The position numbers and the translations under genes were made by a program. The notes under the pieces are model-generated. The model saw only the letters and a program-made list of their open reading frames with translations. It made no database searches and had not been told where the DNA came from. From positions 4,815,522 to 4,879,521 of the forward strand of contig CM041202.1 in assembly GCA_023078555.1 (NCBI GenBank): a stretch of DNA of 64,000 nucleotides, written 5' to 3'. This DNA is from Ulva prolifera. Taxonomy: Eukaryota; Chlorophyta; Ulvophyceae; Ulvales; Ulvaceae. The number at the start of each line of letters is the position of its first letter. The stretch's first letter is position 1. Positions 39,443 through 49,800 of the stretch are shown here, piece by piece.

Positions 39443-40735
39443 AGGGGTGCTGCTCTGTTGCCCTGTCCAGAATGCAACAGTTGATGCTGTTGCACTGGAT
39501 GGGTGTTGCTCTGTTGTTCTGTCCAGAATGCAACTGTTGATGCTGTTGCACTGGATGTGTGCTGCTCTGTTGTTCTGTCCAGAATGCAACTGTTGATGCT
39601 GTTGCACTGGATGTGTGCTGCTCTGTTGTTCTGTCCAGAATGCAACTGTTGATGCTGTTGCACTGGATGTGTGCTGCTCTGTTGTTCTGTCCAGAATGCA
39701 ACTGTTGATGCTGTTGCACTGGATGTGTGCTGCTCTGTTGTTCTGTCCAGAATACAACAGTTGATGCTGCTACACTGGATCTGTTCTGCTCTGTTGTTCT
39801 GTCCAGAATGCAACTGTTGATGCTGTTGCACTGGATGTGTGCTGCTCTGTTGTTCTGTCCAGAATGCAACTGTTGATGCTGTTGCACTGGATGTGTGCTG
39901 CTCTGTTGTTCTGTCCAGAATACAACAGTTGATGCTGCTACACTGGATCTGTTCTGCTCTGTTGTTCTGTCCAGAATGCAACAGTTGACGCTGTTGCACT
40001 GGATGTGTGCTGCTCCGTTGCCCTGTCCAGAATGCAACTGTTGATGCTGTTGCACTGGATGTGTGCTGCTGTGTTGTTCTGTCCAGAATACAACAGTTGA
40101 TGCTGCTGCACTGGATCTGTTCTGCTCTGTTGTTCTGTCCAGAATGCAACAGTTGATGCTGTTGCACTGGATGTGTGCTGCTCTGTTGTTCTGTCCAGAA
40201 TGCAACCGTTGATGCTGTTGCACTGGATGTGTGCTGCTCTGTTGTTCTGTCCAGAATACAACAGTTGATGCTGCTACACTGGATCTGTTCTGCTCTGTTG
40301 TTCTGTCCAGAATGCAACAGTTGACGCTGTTGCACTGGATGTGTGCTGCTCCGTTGCCCTGTCCAGAATGCAACTGTTGATGCTGTTGCACTGGATGGGT
40401 GTTGCTCCGTTGCCCTGTCCACAATGCAACTGTTGATGCTGTTGCACTGGATCTGTTCTGCTCTGTTGTTCTGTCCAGAATGCAACAGTTGATGCTGTTG
40501 CACTGGATGTGTGCTGCTCTGTTGTTCTGTCCAGAATGCAACAGTTGATGCTGCTGCACTGGATCTGTTCTGCTCTGTTGTTCTGTCCAGAATGCAACAG
40601 TTGATGCTGCTGCAATGGATCTGTTCTGCTCTGTTGTTCTGTCCAGAATGCAACAGTTGATGCTGTTGCACTGGATGTGTGCTGCTCTGTGCTGCTCTGT
40701 TTGCCCTACCCAGAATGCAATTGTTGATGCAGTTA
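39443..40735. repeat. 56-bp minisatellite, about 23 units
   Basis: Units built around CTGTCCAGAATGCAAC-[AT]-GTTGATGCTGTTGCACTGGATGTGTGCTGCTCTGTTG repeat every 56 bases, starting about 15 bases after the recombinase stop codon. Variant units (TACAACAG, CTGCTACAC, CCGTTGCCC) recur in higher-order patterns, suggesting block duplication. The minus strand is open in all three frames for long distances only because the unit lacks stops; these are not genes. Confidence 0.93.
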
Positions 40736-43240
40736 TTTATGGTGCGCTGCCGTCGTGCGCGTGCCTTTCCCGCAGTGAATGCAAAGATGGCAACGGTGCG
40801 TATCCGGCATGGCCCCCTACGCCACAGTTTACTCAGTAGAAACCTGTGAGTTTGTCGAAAAGTGCATGTCTGGAATTATCGGAAACGACCACATAGCGGA
40901 TTGCACTTTGCATCAGCAGGGGTTCTATTGAACGATAGCAGCCTATCGGACCGCGTGGGTTATGGACGCAGCGAGCGAGCGTTGGTTATGTACGAAGTCA
41001 ACACGCCGAGACCGCTCCATCCCTCAAACACCGCCCAAAACCTAGTCAACAGCCACAATGGTGTAGATGGACGTCCGACTGGGCATCGATCTGGAGGGGG
41101 TGGAGCATTGGCTGGTAGCAGCCCTGGGCAGAGGTTCTACGACGGTGCGGCGAGGCCTGGCCGGACGACCGCCGACGACATCGAAGAGCACGTCCAGCGC
41201 TACCTCACCACCAGAGACCTGTATCTCTTCCACCGGTGCGCCGCGCGACGCTGCGGATGTTTTCGGCCAGGGCTGGGGGGCTAAGGGGCTAAGGGCCTAC
41301 GGGATAATGGGAGCCCGACGCCCGCCACGCGCGAGTCGGGCAAGTAAGATAGCACTGTAGTTGTTGCTTGCAATTGGGACATCCTCTGAGGCAGAGCATC
41401 CAACACAGCGAGGTTCTGCACTCATCAGGAGTGCACAATTGCCGAAGCTCGCAGCACAAAGAAGACCAGTGCTCACCTTGCGCTTTTTCTGTCAGGTCAG
41501 TCGTGTCTACATATGCTGATTTCCCAGCTGTCTCGAATGCCATAGCCTGCTTGACTGGTCAAACATTCTGGTGGCTGCCCTGCACCCATCCTCATGTGTC
41601 GAAACGGCCACGCACTGGCAGCCTTGTGTCAGTGCCACTGTTGATTGCGTACGAACCATCCTCTGTAGAAGCTTACCTTGTATGACAGATCTGACTTAGG
41701 CTGTCGCACAGGCTCCGACATGCTGAAATCGAAGCTGATCATTCAAGGGTGCACCTGTACGTATCAGCATACGTGATTGCAAGTGCTAGTCCAGAATCTG
41801 CTTTGGTAATCCTACTGAGGCATTGTCTGGGATACTTCTGAGGAATTTGCGAGATCTGTTGCTGGTGGGGGACTGCATACCTGTGATGAAGTGCCAGCAA
41901 TATTGCGGTGTGTCTTGAAAAGGAAGGTACATCTTCAGGCTTTACCGTCCTGCGCGCTGAGTACATTGATAGACATAGTGAGATCGCTCCGCGTGCTTTG
42001 TCGGGGCGTATGAGAGCTCTCCGCTGCGAGATGGCTTGTTGAACGAGACCAGCGCAATGCAAACAGCAGGGCAACCACTCATCCCCCAGATACACATGTT
42101 ATGAAGACAGCATGTAGCAATTCGATGTTGAATTCCACAATTCAACGTATTCGGGAATGTTCGCACCATCATACGACGAATTGTCAAGCTTCAGCTGAAG
42201 GCAAGGTCGCTTCGCTGACACATTGATCGCTGCGGTACCACTATCACTGTGCGACAATAATGTAACGTATTAGGTAAATGGTCTGCAGTGAACTATCGTT
42301 TTTGGCATAGATCGACATGGTGGTGGCCAGACGCTTGGCGGGACGAGAAGTTGCAGTACCGATTGCATGGCGGGAGAAAGAGGACATCTGCCCGAAGTCA
42401 ATGCACATTCCCTGTCTCAGTCATATCATAGCATTGAACATGTCGAAATGTATTCAATTCTCCCGATGTGCAGCATCTGGCGCAGACGATGTCGACATGC
42501 TTGCTCATGCTTGCTCATGCGTGTGTCGACAAGGCCCCGCGGGCCGGATGGCCGTGGCTCTGATATGCCAGGAGACATGCCGTCAATGCGCACTGCAGAT
42601 CAAGGACCTTGGTGTGTATGAGTTACTGCGGAATACTGTGCAATTCAATCCAATGCAGGGGCGCCTGCACTGTTACAAAATGCTGGAACACTCGTGACAC
42701 TTCACGCACTGCTGTCATTTGGCGAAGATGTGCGAATGTGCCCACACTGCTGTTGAAACAATTTGGACGTCAGGCTGGCGTCAACGGGTACAACTCGTTC
42801 TTATAATGTGCATTACGGGCCCAGGCGCGAGCTCCAGCCCACTCTCCACTGCACCTTACATGAATACCCGGGCTACATACGCCGAAGGCAAGTCACAACC
42901 TCATATTGAATGACAGTGTGGCTCAATTACGAGTGACAGCAACGCATAATACGAATTCCCGCGCGCATTCCAATATTAGCCGGTATCAATCAGACGCCGG
43001 GCTGTTTCAAAGTGCCACGCACCCCAACGTATAATATAATCAACTAATTCCCCAGGAGCTGTCGGAGTTTGATGTATCGGGCAGGTGTGGACTCCTCTCC
43101 CACGACAGGGCACCCGCTGCACTCAGATCAAACTGTCACGGGCAATCGCTGGGGAAGCCACGAGTCGATGGACCCGAATGAGCACACCCGCGACTGTATC
43201 ACGGGTGCAGCCGTCCACCCGAGACAAGTCACGGGTGCCG
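40736..43240. other. 3' region of the CACTA-ended element, no recognised product
   Basis: Frames of 60-140 codons exist on both strands (for example 40862-41284 plus, 41739-42095 minus, 42317-42697 plus), none with a motif that I trust. Close to the right end, G/C-rich blocks with CGGGTG and ACCCG repeat, consistent with subterminal transposase-binding repeats. Confidence 0.35.
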
Positions 43241-43255
43241 GTCGTTCTTGTAGTG
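43241..43255 (-). repeat. Right terminal inverted repeat of the CACTA-ended element
   Basis: GTCGTTCTTGTAGTG is the exact reverse complement of 32138-32152 and is followed by the TSD ATA at 43256-43258. Confidence 0.93.
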
Positions 43256-43258
43256 ATA

Positions 43259-44056
43259 GCCACTTCGTTTATCGAATGGGCGATTACCCAATTACTACGC
43301 GTTCGCGAGTCAGCGAACACCGTCAGACGCTACGCGCTGCCTGACACTGATACTCAATTTGACTATGCCAGATTGCAAGGCAGGCGCAAGCCGTCTCGAG
43401 GTTTACCGGAGCCTCACCAGTTGCAGGCAGCGGCAGCTGCTCATTCACCTGACCGACCTTTGCGTGTGCAGCAGCGTCAGCCTCAAAAGGGTGGTCCCCG
43501 CCCTGCTCATATTCCTAACCTAAAGGAAGCATGCAACACCGACAGCCCACAAACCCTGCGGTCATTCGTCACCACGCTCCGTGCGAACCCTGACGCCAAC
43601 CTCACAGCGGAATTCGACACCGCATTGGACCTTGAGCTTAAAGGCGGCGACACGTCTCTCCACGGCGCGCTGGCGCACGCCAGTGAACCACTCACTGCTG
43701 TCAAACCCACGTTCATCAGTTGCATGCAACTGCTCTTGAAAGTGTATTTTCTGTACCGTTACAAGCAGTGCGGGCTGTGCCCACCCTGCCGCGCAGACCG
43801 AGCGTCGGGCATGCATGCGCTCGACCAGTGCCCGACATTCAGCCGCGTCGTGCCACCTGCCGCCGCTAAGAAGTTCTTCTCCAATGAGTTCAACCGCCGC
43901 CGCAAGTTTAGCCCCATGCCGGCTGGTTATGACTCAGCAGTCCCAGCCGAGAGGACGGACAAGGGCAAGCGCGATCGGTACGACCCCATCCACAAAGGCC
44001 TCAACAAGCCAAAGCGGACACGGCCATCCACAGACGCCGCTGCACATATCCGCTGA
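43259..44056 (+). CDS. Gag of element H, C-terminal third, ends in UGA
   Basis: It resumes the H gag as ..ATSFIEWAITQLLRV.., matching the gag of B, and continues to TGA 44054-44056 after the conserved H-I-R. The widened zinc knuckle at 43769-43831 is C-x2-C-x11-H-x4-C followed by P-T-F. The frame is open throughout this part. The full gene is non-functional because of the upstream frameshifts and the insertion. Confidence 0.83.
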   Translation, partial: ATSFIEWAITQLLRVRESANTVRRYALPDTDTQFDYARLQGRRKPSRGLPEPHQLQAAAAAHSPDRPLRVQQRQPQKGGPRPAHIPNLKEACNTDSPQTLRSFVTTLRANPDANLTAEFDTALDLELKGGDTSLHGALAHASEPLTAVKPTFISCMQLLLKVYFLYRYKQCGLCPPCRADRASGMHALDQCPTFSRVVPPAAAKKFFSNEFNRRRKFSPMPAGYDSAVPAERTDKGKRDRYDPIHKGLNKPKRTRPSTDAAAHIR

Positions 44057-44098
44057 GATGCGGGCAAGCCGCCTGTCACGTGCCCTTCGTGGGCGGCA
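44046..44098 (+). promoter_or_regulatory. UGA readthrough site with downstream stem-loop (element H)
   Basis: The context is CGC-TGA-GAT, followed in frame by DAGKPPVTCPSWAAEP. GCCGCC (44068-44073) pairs with GGCGGC (44092-44097), and CACG (44077-44080) with CGTG (44088-44091), around the loop TGCCCTT. The loop matches the TGCCCA seen in B and C at the same codons. Confidence 0.7.
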
Positions 44099-44529
44099 GA
44101 GCCACACATCTTGATTCCGGCACTTTGTCCACAGTCAGCAACTAACTATGCTTCAGATTTGATGTCTGGAGGTGACTTGTTGTTTGATCTGCACATTCTC
44201 ACTACCAACATCTCCGTCACACTGCCTTGCTCAGACCAAGCACATGTTGCAATGAGACACATTCACACACTGGATATGAATCAGCATAAAGTCACTCTTG
44301 TCATCCCCTCTCGTATCTTTGACTCAGCAGCTGTCACACCATTCCTGCGACGGCACACACAATCCACAGTTGATGAGGCCTGTAACATCTTGCAGTACAC
44401 ATCGGGTGCATCTGTTCCAGGAAAACAAAAACATCATATATGCACACTTGTCACGAATCAACGCGCGTCTGTCTTGCCGGCGCTCAAGTCTGCGGTATCA
44501 ACTCAACCAGCGGCATTTGTGGATTTAGT
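44057..44529 (+). pseudogene. pol: Pol of element H, N-terminal part before the copia-1 insertion
   Basis: It covers the conserved region between the UGA and the protease, with R-I-F-D-S-A and S-V-P-G-K-Q-K-H-H-I-C-T, matching B and C. It ends within A-F-V-D-L-V at the target duplication TTAGT (44525-44529), and continues at 57877 with C-T-M-K-T-K. Confidence 0.88.
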
Positions 44530-44562
44530 TGTCACAATGCATGAGCCTGCGGGCAGCAGCGT
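44530..44562 (+). repeat. Remnant of the copia-1 5' LTR (33 bp)
   Basis: The 33 bases are identical to the first 33 bases of the 3' LTR at 57515. The next base starts gag-like coding sequence, so the rest of the LTR, the primer-binding site and the gag start were deleted. This fuses the H pol frame to the copia gag frame. Confidence 0.88.
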
Positions 44563-45726
44563 CCGGCCACGACCCTCTTCCCACACTGGGCAGAGCAGCC
44601 AGCAGGTGCCTTTTTCCTCTCATGTTGTGAACGATCCTGGTCACACTGAGTCACTCATATCACTCGAAACGTTAACCGAGGCGCTGCGTGCATCTCGGGG
44701 ACGTAGCGAACCTGATTTGACTAAAGGGAAATTGCCTGAGTGGAATTACAAGACTGAAAGTTTCGTTGCGTACGAACAGAAAGTCTTTTGTGGTTAGGTC
44801 AATTCGAGTTAGATCATTTGTTGCAGCACGCACCGTCTGCGGACGAACAGCGTGTTCATGCTAGGGCGAGGACACAGGTCCTAATGTCTTTGCCTGACGC
44901 GGATAGGACGACTGTCTATCGCATGTCACATTTGTGTGAAGCATGGTCTTACTTGACTGCCAAGTACAGACCTAGCACTGAAGCCGAGATCCACAGACTG
45001 TGGAGTCGGTTCAATTCTTTGTCACAACACAATAAAGATGTCGCGACATATTGTGGTGAGGTGATGAGTGTTTACACTCAACTGGAGGCACTAGGTGCCG
45101 ATGTGGGCCAGCGATGGCTTCGATTGAAACTGTTAGAGGTGGGGGAGGAGTTCAACGCTGTGCGCGGCGAAGTTCAACACTCCTCCCCTCATGTGATAAT
45201 AGCCCGTTTGACTGAGCATGCTGATTTGCTCAAACAACAGCGGTCGCTGCAGGCTAGGTCTGGGACGCCCGCAGGCAAACCAGGCCATGGCTGGCGCAAG
45301 CAGCACCGTGGTGATGGCCCTGTGGTCGCTGCTCTCGCAGCTGGCCAGGCTCCTCGCGAGGAGACCAGGACCTGTTTCTTCTGCAAGAAGAAGGGACATT
45401 TGCGTGCGAACTGCCCCCAACGCAAACAGGCTGCGGCCAAAGATGTTTGCACTATAGAAATGCCTGCCAAGTATCCACAGCCGGACGCGTCCCTTCCGTG
45501 GAACATCATTGTTGATAGTGGGTCGGACATGCATATAGTAGGAAATCGGGAAATGTTCACTGAGTACGGCCCGTGTCAGAAAGTTGCCAATCTCGCGGGA
45601 CCAGGGCAGCTTTCTATCATGGGTAGGGGAACCATTCAGGTGAACCTGGGTGCTTATGTGGACAAGCATGGGAACACGCACCCACTGGATGTGGACAGCG
45701 CATCACGTGGCGGTTGCGGCCATTGA
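44563..45726 (+). pseudogene. Gag and protease of copia-1, frameshifted
   Basis: It is a Copia Gag with K-G-K-L-P-E-W, L-x-A-K-Y-x-P-S-x-E-A-E and a CCHC knuckle C-F-F-C-x4-H-x4-C near 45373-45412. The protease has V-D-S-G-S-D near 45513. GTCTTTTGTGG near 44788 lacks one T relative to the expected ..VFLWLGQF, a frameshift. The reading frame then runs to TGA 45724-45726, where a deletion of roughly 120 codons relative to copia-2 begins. Confidence 0.85.
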
Positions 45727-45985
45727 CCTGCAGCGACCCAATGCTGGGGGAGCTGAGGTCCCACATGATGCATACTTGCTGGAACCTGCTTTTCTAACAC
45801 ACTTGTCCTTTCATCAGTCTAATTGGGTTCTGAAACGTATGCAATCTAACAGTGAATTTTATGGTCCTTTGAATTTGGATGTCGATTCCGAGCCATTGGG
45901 GAATCGGTGTCACGGTTGCAAAATTGCCAAGGTGCCTGCGGGTAAATTCTCTGCCAATGATCGTGAGCTCATGGGTCAGGCCAAG
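45727..45985 (+). pseudogene. Protease-integrase link and integrase zinc region of copia-1
   Basis: It encodes F-L-T-H-L-S-F followed by C-H-G-C-K-I-A-K, part of the integrase zinc site seen in copia-2 at about 52640. It is interrupted at the TSD CCAAG (45981-45985) by the miniature element and resumes at 46873. Confidence 0.8.
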
Positions 45986-46305
45986 TGTTGTGGGATATCC
46001 ATATCTGGGGATCCAAGAATATAGATGACATAATCAAGGGAGGAGTCATCTAACAAAGGACTCGTTGCTTCAGGTGAGCCCTAGTGGTTAGAGCATGTCG
46101 TGTGTACTCTTCAGAGGTGATCGGTGATCGGTGACCTCTTCAGAGGTCACCGGTTCAATTCTTACTTTCATTTCTGCCGCGCGACTTTACGCGTTGGCAA
46201 GGTACGCTCCCCTCCACGTCGTCATGCACAGTCAGCATGCTTACCAGCTCAGGCACGCGCATTAACCCCTGTGCACACTCGATGAGACTAACACGCGTCT
46301 TGACA
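45986..46305 (+). repeat. 5' LTR of the miniature element, with a 31-bp extra segment
   Basis: It matches 46579-46867 except for 31 additional bases near 46110-46145. These create the perfect hairpin GGTGACCTCT-TC-AGAGGTCACC together with a repeated GGTGATC. The common part carries the tRNA-like stretch. Confidence 0.9.
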
Positions 46306-46320
46306 GGTATCGGTGAGCAG
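46306..46320 (+). promoter_or_regulatory. Primer-binding site of the miniature element
   Basis: GGTATCGGTGAGCAG follows the LTR directly and matches those of gypsy B and C over 11 bases. Confidence 0.75.
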
Positions 46321-46567
46321 ACTTCGTAATCTGCCTTACAGCTTCCATCTTCATTACACCTTCCGCTGTGTGAGCTCCTCCCGAGCGATCGCATCCCAGT
46401 CAGCATAGCTCTCGAGCTTAAGGGAGTCCCAGTTATATGAGTTCGGTTACAGCGGGTTGGGCCCCCGTGGACTCGGGACGCGAAGAGAAGGTTCCAACAT
46501 TCCATCAGGAGTATCGAAGATATCCCACAGTTATCAGATCTGGATCTCCCTACGCTCGATCCTCGTT

Positions 46568-46578
46568 AAGGGGGGAAG
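46568..46578 (+). promoter_or_regulatory. Polypurine tract of the miniature element
   Basis: AAGGGGGGAAG abuts the 3' LTR and differs from that of gypsy B and H at one base. Confidence 0.8.
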
Positions 46579-46867
46579 TGTTGTGGGATATCCATATCTG
46601 GGGATCCAAGAATATAGATGACATAATCAAGGGAGGAGTCATCTAACAAAGGACTCGTTGCTTCAGGTGAGCCCCAGTGGTTAGAGCATGTCGTGTGTAC
46701 TCTAGAGGTCACCGGTTCAATTCTTACTTTCATTTCTGCCGCGCGACTTTACGCGTTGGCAAGGTACGCTCCCCTCCACGTCGTCATGCACAGTCAGCAT
46801 GCTTACCAGCTCAGGCACGCGCATTAACCCCTGTGCACACTCGATGAGACTAACACGCGTCTTGACA
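46579..46867 (+). repeat. 3' LTR of the miniature element
   Basis: It is 289 bp, the same length as the solo LTR at 15897-16185. The stretch 46675-46735 resembles a tRNA: AGTGGTTAGAGC (A-box like) and CCGGTTCAATTC (B-box like) about 39 bases apart. Confidence 0.92.
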
Positions 46868-49800
46868 CCAAGTGGCCTGGTGAGCAACTGCATGCCGATT
46901 TAGCTGGTCCTGTCTCTCCAGTAGGAATTGGTGGTGTGAAATATGTTTTGTTTGTGATGTGTGCCTTTACCCGTTATACTTTCGTGGTCGGTCTGCGCAA
47001 AAAGAGTGAGGCTGCGGCCATGATCTCTTATATTATCGAACGCATTCGGGTGAATGTGGTGAAGCCAGGTGAACCGGGTGTGCGCATCCTACACACCGAC
47101 AAAGGGGGAGAGTTCATGGTCGCGGCCTTAAAACTCTACCTCCAGCGTCGTGGCATTACTCACCGCTTGACCCCCACAGCCGCTCATCGCTGTAATGGCA
47201 TGATCGAGAGGAGGATCGGAGTGGCTTTTGAGTCACTCCGTGCTGTGCTGCTCGCGAGCGGCCTGCCTCTGTTCCTGTGGATAGAATGCCTCGCCAGCGT
47301 TGTCCATGGTCACAATCTCACGCCGTCGTCGGCATTGTACCATGACAAACTGGCGAGCATCCTCAAGGGCCTGAAAGCTCAGCATGCTGTCAATGCGTCT
47401 GCGGACGTTGACGAAGCTGAGAAAAGCCTAGGGAAGGGAAAGCGCATGAAAAAGGCCGAGCGCGATAAGTTGAGGGACGAGGAGAAACGCAAGTACAAGT
47501 TGCTTGCGACGACAGAATTAGATGAGTTTTTAGTGCGGTCTTGTGATAAGGATATCATTCCTTACATGGCCTTTTTCAGAGACACCTCCGTTGAGGTGTT
47601 CCAAGATCTGCTGCGGCAGCAGCGTCCGTGGGGGGTTGAGGTGTATGCATACCCTAGGGATGACAAGCTGCGGAAGTTGTCCCCCCGGGGTGTGCCTGCA
47701 TACTGGGTCGGGGCTGGTCTAGGCCCCAGCATGCAGCGTGTGTACGCCCAGGATGTTCCTGGTGGTAGGGTTTTTGTTGTGCGTCAGGTCATGTGCACTG
47801 CGGATCAGATGATCCGGCACGTACGCAAGTACGATGCGTCCGCCGTTGTGGACAAAAGGGAACCTGCGGAGTTTGCGAACTCCTACACGGTTGCTTTTGA
47901 GGGGGACGATGAGGGTGAGCGTGTGACTGATGCCGATGTCCCTCCTTTCGCGGCAGAGCATACGTATGATGGGGGAGTCTTGCGCCGTCTGCGTGACCAG
48001 CTTCACACCCCCCCTGGTCATGGTAGGGTTCCTGTCATGGAAATGACTTTCCGGCAAGATAACCCTGAGCCCAGTCCTGATGTGTACTCTCCACGATTTG
48101 GAGCTGGCTCCTCTGCGGAGATTATCCGACGTGACCCTGCTAGGGCAACACCGGAAATAGCCAGAGCAGCTTTGCATCGCACGCGTGCAATGTCCAGAGC
48201 TGCTGCTCACCCTGACGTCCCTGTCCCCCATCGTGTGCGCGGCGAAGTGCACCACTCTATCGCCACGCCCTCCCGTACTGCGCGGTATGTTGTGACGCGC
48301 AACGCTGTGTTGCACGACCCTGGTGTAGAAGTTGCGTTCCCTGTTCAACTGTCTGTCAGTGCGTCTGACAATGACATGGATGAGGATGACGACGGTCCCG
48401 GCATCTATGATGACGATGACGAACAGCGCATGGACTACACCGTCTCAGATGATGAAAGAGCTGCGGCTCATCAGAATCTGGAGGCTCAGCGGGTCCGTTC
48501 TGGGAGTAATTCGGCAGCGGCCTCAGCATCTGGCGCGGGGGCAGTTGCTCAGCCCTTGCGAGGAGCTGAGGCGCCGAGGCCCTTCTGGGCATCCTCCCAG
48601 ATGAGGTGGAGACCGGATCCGCCAGATGAGGTGGAGACCGGATCCGAATTAGGGGGAGAGGATCCGGACCCCTCAGCCGCAGTCGGGGTTGATTTGCCTG
48701 ACGAGGTGAGGGCCATTCCAGCCACCTTGCCTCGCATAAAAATCAATCCTCTTGTACGCAGACGCCTTGTTCCATTGGCTGCGGATGTAGCAGCTGTGCA
48801 TATGCATGAGCCTGCGGGCTCTGACATTGCTAGTAGTGAAACAGTTGTAGCTGCTATTGATGTTTCAGCTTGCGATCAGGACACATCAGCCGCGGCTGAC
48901 TGTGGAGTGTCCTGTGCAGGCCTGAAGCCTCAGCATGTGGAGTCTGGCGAGCAGCAGAATGCTCAGCGTCGTGGGTCGCGCAGAGCAGCTGCCGCCAGGA
49001 AGCAGAAGCCTTCCGACCCCGATATGCCTTCTTTGAAGGAAGCACTCGCGAGTGCTGACAGGGATGCATGGCTGCGTGCCATGCAGGAGGAGGTAGATGC
49101 ACTGGGCGAGCACGGAACCTTCGGGTTGTGCTATCTGCCTGCGGGCAAACGGGCTATCTCGGGCAAATGGGTGCTTAAGATTAAGCGTGGGCCTGCGGGG
49201 GAGATTCAGCGCTATAAGGCACGTTATGTAGCGCGTGGTTTTTCTCAGGTAGAAGGGATTGACTTCTTTGAGACTTGGTCTCCTGTTGGTAGTTATGCGA
49301 CACTGCGTGTGTTGCTGTCAGTTGCTGCTCAGGAAGATTTAGAGATTAGGCATATAGACATTCAGTGCGCTTTTCTGAATGGTGAGTTAGAAGAAGAAGT
49401 GTTCGTTGAACAGCCCCCGTTCTTCACTGACGGGACAGCACATGTGTGGAAATTGCATAAAACCTTGTATGGCCTGAAGCAAGCTGCTCGCGAGTGGCAT
49501 AAAGCTTTAATAAAGGTCTTAGATGAGATGGGATTTGTGTGCGCACAAAGTGATCCCGGACTGTATGTCAGAACATCCGGTCGCTGTTTTATTTTCTTGT
49601 GGGTCGATGACTTGTTCATTTTTAGCAGCTCTGCGGGACTGCAAGAACTTGTCGACGTCATTCTCACGAAATTCGAAGGCAGAGACCTGGGTGAACTTGC
49701 ATGGGCACTTGGCACAGAGATCATGCGTGATCGCAAGGCCAAAACAATCATCATGACACAACGAAACAAAATTCACAACTTACTTGAAAAGTACAGTATG

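Larger units (their letters stand above)
32138..43255 (+). mobile_element. CACTA-ended DNA transposon (11.1 kb) carrying a tyrosine recombinase gene
   Basis: The ends are a perfect 15-bp inverted repeat, CACTACAAGAACGAC and its complement, with the 3-bp target duplication ATA (32135-32137 and 43256-43258). CACTA termini and 3-bp TSDs define the CACTA/EnSpm superfamily. Subterminal repeats such as ACCCGAGAC occur near both ends (32156-32164, 43217-43225). Excising it with one ATA restores the H gag frame. No typical DDE transposase was recognised inside. The one clear gene is a Crypton-like tyrosine recombinase (33952-39428), followed by a minisatellite. Confidence 0.88.
45986..46867 (+). mobile_element. 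Miniature LTR retrotransposon (TRIM-like), complete
   Basis: It is 882 bp with LTRs of 320 bp (45986-46305) and 289 bp (46579-46867) and the TSD CCAAG. The 273-bp interior has a primer-binding site GGTATCGGTGAGCAG, a small hairpin GCAGA..TCTGC and a polypurine tract, but no coding frame. That is the definition of a terminal-repeat retrotransposon in miniature. Its signals resemble those of gypsy B and C, so proteins of that family may move it. Confidence 0.9.

Noticed and set aside
39262-40671. Long minus-strand open frames (up to 469 codons) of Gln/Asn/His-rich repeats
   Set aside because: They are produced by the 56-bp minisatellite, which lacks stops in all three minus-strand frames; the same peptide repeats in every frame.
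41739-42187. Minus-strand frames vaguely like the end of a PIF/Harbinger DDE transposase (..SARRTV..)
   Set aside because: The similarity is a few residues, spread over two frames, without the catalytic motifs.
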